DNA of 10,204 nucleotides from CALMFT01 sp041674565 (GCA_041674565.1 JBAYVQ010000029.1:1-10204), one strand, 5' to 3'. Counted from the stretch's first letter, positions 1-6,896 are shown. Notes: a model not told the origin generated them from the letters alone. Numbers and translations are program-made.

Positions 1-39
1 AAACTCTGGAAGCCGCGCGATAGATAAGATTTACTCTAC

Positions 40-67
40 AAAAAAACCGCCATATGGCGGTTTTTTT
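40..67. terminator. Intrinsic terminator, bidirectional
   Basis: A run of seven A, the arm CCGCC, an ATAT loop, the arm GGCGG and a run of seven T make a perfect 12-bp stem with a U-tract on either strand. It lies 195 bases before atpB. It probably ends a gene entering from the left edge, of which only a few codons would be present, and insulates the ATP synthase genes from it. The last 16 bases recur exactly in the terminator at 4560-4592. Confidence 0.85.
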
Positions 68-184
68 GTGTATTTTGTTGTTTTTGTCTTGAAACAGCAC
101 CGTATTTTCTTACCAATACACTTCGCCCTCGAGATTTTGATATGAATTAGGTGTGCTATAGGCACAAAGATAGCGTGTGACGCA

Positions 185-214
185 TTGGGATAGCAGTATG
201 ATCATCATTATAAC
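185..214 (+). promoter_or_regulatory. Candidate sigma70-type promoter of the atpBEF operon
   Basis: TTGGGA at 185-190 and TATAAC at 209-214 are separated by 18 bases. The -10 element ends only 3 bases before the atpB ATG, so the transcript would be leaderless or nearly so, or the real -10 lies elsewhere. No Shine-Dalgarno motif precedes atpB. The call rests on motif match and position only. Confidence 0.35.
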
Positions 215-217
215 CGT

Positions 218-1180
218 ATGAAAAAGGTAATAAACAAGATTATGTGATTTTTGGTGTTGTGTGCCGCAGTGATAGTGCCTTGTGCAACTTTTGCGTCTGA
301 CGATTTTTCTTGAAAAACAGACAAATATTATGAGTTGACTGCGCCCAATCTCAATACACTCAACTCTTACATTATACCAAAATGAGAACCCGCGGACCTA
401 AGTTCGTATGATACCTATACTGTTGATATCAGTAACGTCAAATTTCATATCGTATCTACCTATCCTTGATTGCTACTCCTGCTTATCTTGATTAGTATCT
501 TGTGATATTATGTACGTCGCAAGCCAGATTCTAGACTAACCATTTTGTTTCTTTCGCTGTATCACGGTTTATGGGATTTTTTTGAGGAGGTCTTGGGGTC
601 TACGGCTCCTTTGTGGATTACCAAATTTGTGACACATCTGTTTCTGGTTATCTTCTTATCTAACTTGATTGGTATATTCAATGATATCATAAGATTTTTT
701 GCGCCTCAATGGCTGAGATATGTTACTAGTCCCACTGCTGAGTTTGAGTTCAATCTTGGTCTCGCTCTTATTGCGGTATTTGTGACGTTGTTTATACAAC
801 GAAAAGAGTTGGGACTGGGCGGTATATTGCATGAGTACTTCCCTATAACAGGTAAGTGATTGATAGATGGTAAAGGTATTGGCGCAAAGATTGGAGATAT
901 AGTGTTATCCTTATTTATCGGTATTTTGGACGTTATTGGCGTTGTTTCCAAAATTGTATCTTTGTCTATGAGATTGTTTGGTAACATGTCTTCCTGATCT
1001 ATTTTGCTCAATGTCTCGATTATAGGGTTTACAGTGATTGGTACTAAGTTGCTAGGGTTCGCTCTGCCGATATGATTACCAGTCATTACTTATTTGCAAT
1101 CCTTGCTCGTGGCATTTGTACAAGCCTTTGTCTTTTCGCTCATTGTGGCGATCGGCATCAAAGCTGTGCTCAATGATTAG
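218..1180 (+). CDS. atpB: F-type ATP synthase subunit a (table 25)
   Basis: Subunit a is the membrane stator of Fo and forms the two ion half-channels against the c-ring. The frame gives 320 aa if eight TGA codons are read as Gly; it ends at TAG. The diagnostic motif MRLFGNM contains the essential Arg (R252), and a TGA (995-997) supplies the Gly matching YAG in the E. coli motif RLFGNMYAG. The last helix has the conserved Gln (Q302, in AFVQAFVF). ATG 218 is the first ATG after an in-frame TAG at 191-193. The N-terminus looks like a signal peptide: KK at 2-3, a hydrophobic stretch at about 10-23, and a possible cleavage site after A26 (TFA). A polar extracytoplasmic segment follows. First gene of atpB-atpE-atpF; the family and frame are certain, the processing is inferred. 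Confidence 0.95.
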
Positions 1181-1224
1181 GGCCTAGTAATGAGTATATT
1201 TTATTTTATCATATATGTTGTGAA

Positions 1225-1671
1225 ATGAATACTGAAGCTTTTTTGATCGCCGTAGGTATTGCGGTATGAGTTGCTGGAATGTGAGTGACTATTGGAGAAT
1301 GACTAGTGGGTCATGCATCACTGGAGGCACAATGAAGGAATCCTGAACTGGAGCCGACCTTCAAAAAATTGACTATCCTTGGTATCGCGCTGGTAGAATC
1401 TGCTGCGATCTACGGGCTTGTGATGGCTTTGTTAATATTGTATAGCGATGCATCTGTGTACAAAGCTTTGGGTAGCGCATTGGCAGTGGCTTTGCCAGGT
1501 ACAGCCGCTGGTTGGTGAGAAGCAAAGATTGTACAATCTGCAATCCAAGCGATCTTGAGAAATCCTGCGGATGAGAAAAAAATCCAAAGTAATATGATTT
1601 TGTATATTGCGTTGACCGAGTCAGCAGCGATTTATGGTCTGATTATTTGATTATTAATTCTTTACTCATAA
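1225..1671 (+). CDS. atpE: F-type ATP synthase subunit c, tandem 4-helix form
   Basis: Subunit c forms the ion-driven rotor ring of Fo. The usual protein is about 70-90 aa with one helical hairpin. This one is 148 aa, exactly two 74-residue hairpins in tandem. Polar loops RNPE (38-41) and RNPAD (112-116) match the RQP loop of the family. Each half has an ion-binding Glu in ESAAIYGL (E58, E132) and a second Glu exactly 33 residues earlier (E25, E99), where Ilyobacter tartaricus has Gln32. Ser and Tyr of the Na+ pattern E-S-x-x-x-Y are kept in both halves. Six TGA codons encode Gly, including G15, G20 and G26 on the small-residue face of helix 1. It starts 44 bases after atpB with no Shine-Dalgarno and ends 4 bases before atpF. 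Na+ specificity is inferred. Confidence 0.95.
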
Positions 1672-1675
1672 TACG

Positions 1676-2170
1676 ATGGTTATTGATCTAGGTATATTGA
1701 GCATCAAACTTGATGTTTTGGTCTTTCAGATCCTCAATATTTTATTGTTATTACGAATAATCAGAAAACTATTTGGGGACACCATTGTGGAGCAGATAGC
1801 GCATTTTAGGAAAACCAAACAGGAGATGCTGGAAGCTGATCAAGCACTCAAAAAACTTGCAGAGCAAGCGCAAGACATGAAAGAAGAAATCGTCAATGAC
1901 GGCAAGAAACAAAAAGAGGAAATCATCCAGCATGCTCACCAAGTAGCTTCTCACAAAGAAAAAGAAATCCTCGAACAAGCTGAGCACAAGGCCAAAAATA
2001 TCATTGCCCAAGCCCAAGCCAAGTCCCAACAAATGGAAGAGGAGCTCAAGGAAAACTATACTCACATGGTCAAGACCACTGCTTGAAGTATGGTCAAAAA
2101 GATTTTCGAGAAAAACCCCAAAGCACAAGAGACCTACGTACAGACTTTGGTGGATGAATTTCAGTGATAA
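1676..2170 (+). CDS. atpF: F-type ATP synthase subunit b (peripheral stalk)
   Basis: Subunit b links Fo to F1 and keeps the catalytic head from turning. The 164-aa frame has the family layout: a short N-terminus, one membrane helix at about 11-27 (Leu/Ile-rich, followed by RIIRKLFG), then a long charged Ala/Glu/Lys/Gln-rich coiled coil to about residue 137. A TGA-coded Gly at 2084-2086 joins this to a 27-residue tail. A second TGA (2165-2167) directly precedes the TAA stop, so the protein ends in Gly. The gene starts 4 bases after atpE, so the two are surely co-transcribed. No subunit delta gene follows: the next gene is convergent with its stop 6 bases away, and no terminator hairpin is visible between them. 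Confidence 0.9.
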
Positions 2171-2176
2171 GCGATA

Positions 2177-3943
2177 TTATTTCAACAACATATATCAGCC
2201 ATAACTATTGATAGTATAGGTATCTGTCGCTGTTTGTTGTGCGCCAAACTCAGTCAATATGATGACGTAATTACTACCCACGATCTCTAAAGCAGGCGTT
2301 GATCAGTCTGTTTTTTTGCTTGCTTCACGGATAGTGTTGATATGCTTATGGAGGTCGATATCGTAACTTTTTTTGCCTACAGCGATCTTGATGTGTCCCT
2401 TATCTCCATCTACAAATACCAATTGCATACCACTGACAGGAGATATTTGTTTGGATTCGATTGCCAAAGGAATGATATAAGAATAATCTGAAATATCCAA
2501 TGCCTTCACATTGCCGCCATAATAATAGTTGATATACTCATCACCATCTCATCATACAGCAACAGAAGATATACGATCTACACCTAGTGCTACCATAAAT
2601 GTTTCTGCCACAGATCGTTGATTGGTTCACAATAGTTGCGTAAATACCTGACCTGTGGAAAGATTCGCGAGTATGGATGAGTTTTTTTGTTGCGCAAGAT
2701 AGTCAGCTGTGTGATAGATATCTTTGATGTATGGCGCGACGCTCTCTGGATCGCTCGCGTCTACACGTACAGCGAGTGGTTGTATATATCCATCTACCAG
2801 CAGATTGTTGGTCTCAAGGAGTCTGATTATTTTCTTATATTGAAGATCGATAGGTAATTGTGATGCGCTTTGTGGGCCAAAGGTGCTGATACCCAACAAA
2901 ATGACCAAGGTGGATACGATAGCTGTCAGCGAATACTTTGCTTTAGTGAGCGAGATGATACTCATGATCACCATCCACAATCCAAATGCCACTATCAAGT
3001 ATCTTGGAGAGGTCAGTCCGTACTCATTGATCCTGACACCTATCGCCACAAACAAGAGGATAGAAAATACCAGCACACTGATGAAGTATCATTGATGTAT
3101 GCGTTTTACTGATGCGTAGTCACGTCTGAGCATGTAGGTAAATAGATATCCTATCATACCAAAACAGGTGTATCCTACGACCATCCATGTCACGACGCCA
3201 CGTGGTAGCTCTTGGGTGATTGCTATTTGCAATGCGTACAACAAGAGGATGCATGCATACAATATAGCCAATGGTAAAAATATATATAATCAGAAAAAGC
3301 GCAACAACTGCATATAGTTGGTCTGTTTATCACGATCACTCAGACTCACCAATCGCACGGTACTTCCTACCAGTGCAAAGGCACACAGCCATATATCCGT
3401 GTATGTGGTATCATTGACCTGAAGATCAAAAAGATACTCTATAGATACCACACTAATAGCTACACCTCATCATATGATAACTGCGCTAACCAAGGCTATA
3501 GCGAGCTTGGACAAAAACTCCCAGGACCCTTCTCGCACTGTATCTTGATCCTGTCTATGGTGATATGCTATACCACACAACGATATACTTCGTGCAAACA
3601 AGACAGATAGTATCATCCATATACGTTCTGTTTCCATAGGTGCTTGGATACTGGTGGGTAAAAACCAAAAGTACACTGCTCCTAGTACAAACGCCAACCA
3701 TTGTCGGCCTGATTTGCGGTTGTCTGATCGTACCACGGGTGCAATAGCCAATGGCAGCATAAACAAACCTGTCACTATAATGCGAGCCAATGTGCTGTTT
3801 AAGCTATTGTATACGTTGATGCTGTCGGGTTGGTGGTTGAGTATTACACCAGCGATAGCGATACCCACTGCGCAGATATACGCTGCTGGATATGCTTGCA
3901 ATGATTCCCATCGACTGTTGAAAAATGAACGAATAGACTGCAT
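2177..3943 (-). CDS. DUF4153 multi-pass membrane protein
   Basis: The 588-aa frame is continuous only if nine TGA codons are read as Gly. The N-terminal two thirds is a series of roughly ten or more hydrophobic segments. Several stretches match the DUF4153 family: LPRGVVTWMVVGY, then RINEYGLTSPRYLIVAFGLW, then FGPQSASQLP followed by LLETNNLLVDGYI. The C-terminal third (from about residue 430) is soluble, with many charged residues. DUF4153 proteins have no established biochemical role. ATG 3943 was chosen because the next residues (RWESLQAYPAAYI) match the family start. A GTG at 3970 and an ATG at 4132 are also in frame, but they would translate through a hairpin. TATACT lies directly before the ATG and no Shine-Dalgarno is present. 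It converges on atpF. Confidence 0.85.
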
Positions 3944-3963
3944 AGTATAATGGTTTATTGAAT

Positions 3964-3989
3964 AAAACACTCTACCTATAGAGTGTTTT
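3964..3989 (-). terminator. Terminator-like hairpin in the DUF4153 leader
   Basis: AAAACACTCTA, a CCTA loop and TAGAGTGTTTT form a perfect 11-bp stem with short T-runs on both sides. It sits between two divergently transcribed genes, 20 bases before the DUF4153 start, where a plain terminator would have nothing to end except a leader transcript. It could be an attenuator of the DUF4153 gene or the end of a small minus-strand transcript. The stem is seen in the sequence; its function is inferred. Confidence 0.5.
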
Positions 3990-4008
3990 GTATCTTGGAA
4001 GTCAATGG

Positions 4009-4083
4009 TTAAATACTCGGTGCACGAGAATCTAGGTTGTATCCTAGAGATTGATTTATTTGAAAGTTGAGTTGTTCAAACAT
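4009..4083 (-). CDS. Possible 24-aa leader peptide or small protein
   Basis: ATG at 4083 is preceded by AGGTGA one base upstream, which is too close for an ideal ribosome site but is the only such motif near a start in this region. The frame is MFEQLNFQINQSLGY followed by NLDSRAPSI and TAA. It contains no TGA. Its composition is less Lys/Ile/Asn-biased than random AT-rich sequence would give. It is followed 20 bases later by the hairpin at 3964-3989. The same DNA holds two small inverted repeats on the transcript, TCTAGG/CCTAGA (4031-4048) and CTCG/CGAG (4016-4028), so a structured RNA leader is an equal alternative. No homologue is recognised. Confidence 0.25.
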   Translation of the reverse strand: MFEQLNFQINQSLGYNLDSRAPSI

Positions 4084-4091
4084 GTCACCTA

Positions 4092-4119
4092 TTGACAATG
4101 TATATATAATACTTATACA
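4092..4119 (+). promoter_or_regulatory. Candidate sigma70-type promoter
   Basis: A perfect TTGACA (4092-4097) and TATACA (4114-4119) are 16 bases apart, and transcription would start near 4126. It points at the gene beginning at 4156, giving a leader of about 30 bases. It overlaps the region from which the minus-strand DUF4153 leader would start, so the two transcription units probably share a divergent control region. Confidence 0.5.
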
Positions 4120-4155
4120 CCATAATATTCATTGCTTTATTTTTATGTAATCATT

Positions 4156-4542
4156 ATGACGTATTCTGGTAAATTTCCGTACTATACCGAAAGTAAGACT
4201 GGTCTAACAAAAACACCTGATATTTTTAAGACTCAGGAAGGAAGGTTCTTCATTGGCTTGGTCGGCAACAGGGGTGATGCACCGCAAGAGCTACTTATGG
4301 CGCTGGAATCTAGCGAGCCAGGAGACCACAGACACACTTTTGTTGGAGTAAACGAGGCTATGGACTATGTGACTGCTGGAATCGGTAGACCAGGTGGCAA
4401 GTTGGTGGAGTTTGATGATATTATTCAGGCCAAAGAAGCAGTCGCTTTCATATTGGAGTATAGGAAAAACGACACGATCGCTCAATGAATAAAAGATCGC
4501 AAGGCGTTTATTGAAAAAATACTCAACGCTCAGCCTGCATAA
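4156..4542 (+). CDS. Hypothetical protein, 128 aa
   Basis: Family not recognised. The frame runs from ATG 4156 to TAA 4542 with one TGA-coded Gly (4486-4488), which adds 18 residues beyond where the standard code would stop. The protein has no signal peptide or membrane segment and looks like a small soluble cytoplasmic protein. It starts MTYSGKFPYYTESKTG, and the middle has Gly-rich turns (GLVGNRGDAP, AGIGRPGGK). The last 40 residues are charged and probably helical. An in-frame TTG at 4132 lies almost at the predicted transcription start, so ATG 4156 is preferred. It has its own promoter (4092-4119) and terminator (4560-4592), so it is probably a single-gene unit. Coding status is fairly sure; function is unknown. 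Confidence 0.75.
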
Positions 4543-4559
4543 AAAGAAAAGATAATCGG

Positions 4560-4592
4560 AAACTGCTATTGAATTGATATGGCGGTTTTTTT
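4560..4592 (+). terminator. Intrinsic terminator
   Basis: AAACTGCTAT pairs with ATGGCGGTTT over 10 bp with two G-U pairs, closing a 10-base loop. The T-run 4586-4592 completes the signal. It starts 17 bases after the stop of the 128-aa gene. The 3' half (ATATGGCGGTTTTTTT) is identical to that of the terminator at 40-67. Confidence 0.75.
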
Positions 4593-4622
4593 CTTCACCA
4601 AAAAGGTTGTTGATTGCGTAAT

Positions 4623-5540
4623 CTAAAACAAATTCTTAATGTTTTGTACTACTGTTTTATAGTTATCAAATGAGATAGAATGTATGAGGTCTATCGCCGC
4701 TTTGTTGTTGAATTTCTCGTTATTGTAAAGCATTGATATAACGAATAAGCTAGGGTAGCTTCCTTTTTCTAAGTCCCTCAAAAAGTATTGTTTTTGTTGG
4801 TCAAAAAATTCTTCAGTAATATCCAATGTGCAGTGAGGTCCAGTCCTGAGGCTACAATAGCTAGTAGTATAATAACTTGTGGCTCAATGCGTATAGTATG
4901 ATTCGAGTTGATACCTTTTGTGGAAGGAGTCTCGTGATTCGATTATTTCGCCAAGGAAATGAAAATATACTAGTGTATTGGCGTCAAATGATTCAGATTG
5001 AAGTATGAAGTTCTTTTGGCCCTCTAGATACAAAAGGGTATATTTTATTTCTGGTATGTTATAAACATCCTTGATGCTAAGTTCTTTATCCTCAAAGTTA
5101 TGTTCCACGATAGTGTTAGTGTGTTCATCCAAAAGTACGTATTTACCTTGTTTGATGTGGTGATCGTGGTATGCTTGTATTGCTTCTAGACTAAATGGCC
5201 TTGGTTTCTTAGACCAAGATTCTCAGTAGACAGATTTATTATGTTTTTCTATAACTCTGCCACCATATCTGATATTACCAAACTCTTCGTTAAAAATAGC
5301 ATACTCATAATCCACGATTTCCTGAGTGATGAGTTTGCGTGCCATGCCAAAAACCGTATCTTTATCTTCGATATTATCAAAATCTATCCATGTGCGTTCT
5401 CCCGAAAGAGTTCCTGATATTTGTGTAGCTAGGAAACTTTGCGCAACGTCATCTTTATTTGGATGAATCATGACATGTTCTATCAGATGTCACATAAAAT
5501 CTGAGTTGTCATAAAATGGTACCTTGAAATATAATTTCAT
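4623..5540 (-). CDS. M16-like (inverse zincin) peptidase, short form
   Basis: The 305-aa frame needs three TGA codons read as Gly. HLIEH at residues 18-22 fits the inverted zinc motif HxxEH of M16 metallopeptidases, in the usual setting GHLIEHVMI (family form G-x-x-H-x-x-E-H-M); the Gly before the His is a TGA (5490-5492). A Glu-rich helix at about 67-87 (ARKLITQEIVDYEYAIFNEE) resembles the family segment that carries the third zinc ligand, but which Glu serves is unclear and the spacing is shorter than usual. FSLEAIQAYHDHHIKQGKYV resembles the family stretch before the second sub-domain. Typical M16 proteins have over 400 residues, so this is a reduced version. There is no signal peptide. 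Start ATG 5540 gives a short N-terminus; no Shine-Dalgarno is seen. It stands alone with no visible M16 partner. Confidence 0.6.
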
Positions 5541-5738
5541 GTATATAAAATATGTTGTAAAAGCAGCTGACATCATAACTACTTTCGATGCATAATCAAA
5601 GTTAATATACTATTTGCGCAGTGGCAAATATCAAGTTCAGTATGTTGATTTATAGGCCAGAATTTGTATATAGAATGTATATTCTAGAGACATTAAACGA
5701 TATTAGACCAAAGATATTTATTTTACTTTTATACAAGG

Positions 5739-6056
5739 ATGATCCAAAATACTGAAACGTCTGAAAAACCTGAAAAATCATATGAAACATTTTTGGAGAA
5801 CCATTTTTTTAATTATCTTGATATATTAAGCACGTGTCTAGATCAATCATCTGTTTCCCCAATGCAGGAACTCAAAGTTAAGCTTACGGATAATCTCAGA
5901 CCTTTAGGTCTCAAGAAACTATGATTCAACATACCTCAAATGCTTCAGGTCAATGAATCTTTTCAACAAAAATATTGAGTAGATTTAAAGACTGATATGT
6001 ATTTGGTTATTGTGTCCAATGCGATTGCTGATGTTTGGAAAGATCAATCTTGTTAA
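5739..6056 (+). CDS. Hypothetical protein, 105 aa
   Basis: Family not recognised. The frame from ATG 5739 to TAA 6056 includes two TGA-coded Gly codons (5922-5924 and one near residue 79). No signal peptide or membrane helix is visible. The first 20 residues are polar (MIQNTETSEKPEKSYE), the rest looks mixed helical with hydrophobic stretches (FFNYLDILSTCLDQ, MYLVIVSNAIADVW). It ends in Cys. TATACA ends 3 bases before the ATG, much like the start of atpB, and there is no good Shine-Dalgarno. The 198 bases before it, up to the divergent M16 gene, are AT-rich with no other feature. Coding status is likely but less sure than for its neighbours. Confidence 0.55.
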
Positions 6057-6113
6057 TCCTGTGGCACTCGCTTTAACAATTCTTGGGACCACAAATTATC
6101 ATTTTTACCCCAC

Positions 6114-6135
6114 AAAAAAATCCACTTTGCAGTGA
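6114..6135 (-). terminator. Probable terminator of the tRNA/rpsT cluster
   Basis: Read on the minus strand: TCACT, a GCAA tetraloop (GNRA type), AGTGG, then A and seven T. The stem is only 5 bp with one G-U pair, but it is followed by a clean U-tract and lies 20 bases downstream of tRNA-Asp. Confidence 0.5.
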
Positions 6136-6155
6136 GATTCTAAGGACCATAATAA

Positions 6156-6232
6156 TGGCGGAACTGACGGGACTTGAACCCGCGACCTTCCGCGTGACAG
6201 GCGGACGCTCTAACCAGCTGAGCTACAGATCC
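6156..6232 (-). tRNA. tRNA-Asp (GUC)
   Basis: The 77-base cloverleaf includes an encoded CCA (plus-strand TGG 6156-6158) and discriminator G. The anticodon stem is TCCGC/GCGGA around the loop CTGTCAC, giving anticodon GTC. The T arm is GCGGG-TTCAAGT-CCCGT. The acceptor stem GGATCTG/CAGTTCC has a U-U mismatch at pair 4-69. It is the last gene of the minus-strand cluster. Confidence 0.93.
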
Positions 6233-6273
6233 AAAGGGTTATGGTCGATATAATGAGGGTGTTGTATTATTAA

Positions 6274-6348
6274 TGGAGCCGGATACTGGATTTGAACCTG
6301 TGACCTGCCGCTTACAAGGCGGATGCTCTACCACTGAGCTAATCCGGC
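6274..6348 (-). tRNA. tRNA-Thr (UGU)
   Basis: The 75-base cloverleaf has an encoded CCA and a perfect acceptor stem GCCGGAT/ATCCGGC. The anticodon loop CTTGTAA gives anticodon TGT. Unusual points are a U-C mismatch at 27-43, an A-A mismatch in the T stem (51-63), and discriminator U73, where most bacterial tRNA-Thr have A. It lies between rpsT and tRNA-Asp on the same strand and is probably processed from a common precursor. Confidence 0.9.
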
Positions 6349-6352
6349 ACAC

Positions 6353-6372
6353 GAATTCCATAAGCGGAATTC
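6353..6372 (-). repeat. Inverted repeat between rpsT and tRNA-Thr
   Basis: GAATTCC, a 6-base loop and GGAATTC form a perfect 7-bp stem just downstream of the rpsT stop and 4 bases before the 5' end of tRNA-Thr. No U-tract follows on the minus strand. It may protect the rpsT mRNA end or guide cleavage of the precursor rather than terminate. Confidence 0.45.
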
Positions 6373-6383
6373 AATATGGATGA

Positions 6384-6647
6384 CTATTTTACTGCTTTTG
6401 TTACGCTAGACATCAAAGCTCATACTTTTCTACTTGCAGAGTTTTTGCTGATAACGTTCTTTTTTGCTGCTTTATCGATTCTCTTTTGTGCAGCGACTAC
6501 CAATTCTTTAGCCTCTGTTGCTCATGCTTTTACTGCTTTTGCAGCGGCCTTGATCGCGTTTTTCATACCTGTTTTGAAGTATGCGTTGATCGCGGTCTTG
6601 TTCTGACTATTTCTTAATGCTTTCTTGGCTGACTTAGTAATTGGCAT
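6384..6647 (-). CDS. rpsT: 30S ribosomal protein S20
   Basis: S20 is a helical, Lys/Ala-rich primary 16S rRNA-binding protein of the small subunit. The frame is 87 aa, the usual S20 length. The start MPITKSAKKALRNSQ matches the S20 N-terminus (I-K-S-A-K-K), and AAKKNVISKNSASRK matches the conserved C-terminal segment (KAAKKGVIHKNTAARK in other species). Two TGA codons (6522-6524 and 6420-6422 on the plus map) are Gly; without them the protein stops at about residue 41. ATG 6647 is set by the family N-terminus. It lies between tRNA-Asn and tRNA-Thr in one minus-strand cluster. Confidence 0.95.
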
Positions 6648-6700
6648 GATAGGGGAATGAGAAGTAATATAATCTACAATAGTGTGTGTTTTGCCATTTA

Positions 6701-6777
6701 TGGCTCCGAGGGTGGGACTCGAACCCACGACCCACTGGTTAACAGCCAGTTGCTCTAGCCAACTGAGCTACCTCGGA
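6701..6777 (-). tRNA. tRNA-Asn (GUU)
   Basis: A 77-base cloverleaf with encoded CCA and discriminator G. The acceptor stem TCCGAGG/CCTCGGA is perfect. The anticodon stem ACTGG/CCAGT surrounds loop CTGTTAA, giving anticodon GTT. The T arm is GTGGG-TTCGAGT-CCCAC. It is the first gene of the minus-strand cluster with rpsT, tRNA-Thr and tRNA-Asp. Confidence 0.95.
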
Positions 6778-6855
6778 ATAGGGTCCCACAAGTGACAGTG
6801 ACTTCGCTAATAATATTGTTGGGCACAAAATCAAGAAAAAGTAATATATTATTTG

Positions 6856-6873
6856 GATAAAGCAGGCTTTATC
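6856..6873. repeat. Perfect 8-bp inverted repeat, operator-like
   Basis: GATAAAGC and GCTTTATC are separated by AG, giving an 18-base palindrome in the divergent region between tRNA-Asn (-) and the small secreted protein (+). It sits about 25 bases upstream of the candidate -35 of the latter. There is no U-tract, so a protein-binding site is more likely than a terminator. The binding protein is unknown. Confidence 0.35.
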
Positions 6874-6896
6874 ATCACAAAATGGCTACAATATGC

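Noticed and set aside
1..27. C-terminal end of a gene entering from the left (TLEAAR then TAG at 21-23, or a second frame ending at 25-27)
   Set aside because: Plausible given the terminator at 40-67, but six or eight codons in two competing frames cannot be assigned.
706..1086. Minus-strand frame opposite atpB, and similar frames opposite atpF, the DUF4153 gene, rpsT, pilT and the surface protein
   Set aside because: Antisense shadows of well-supported genes, with no recognisable protein features.
2004..2204. Plus-strand frame overlapping the end of atpF, possibly the start of atpH
   Set aside because: It overlaps atpF out of frame, has no subunit delta features and ends after the convergent gene has begun.
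3944..4132. Upstream extension of the DUF4153 protein to GTG 3970 or ATG 4132
   Set aside because: Open in table 25, but it would translate through a perfect hairpin and gives no family similarity before residue 1 of the chosen start.
6376..6606. Hydrophobic 76-aa plus-strand frame that looks like a membrane protein
   Set aside because: It is the antisense of rpsT; the Lys/Ala codons of S20 read as Phe/Leu/Ala on the other strand.
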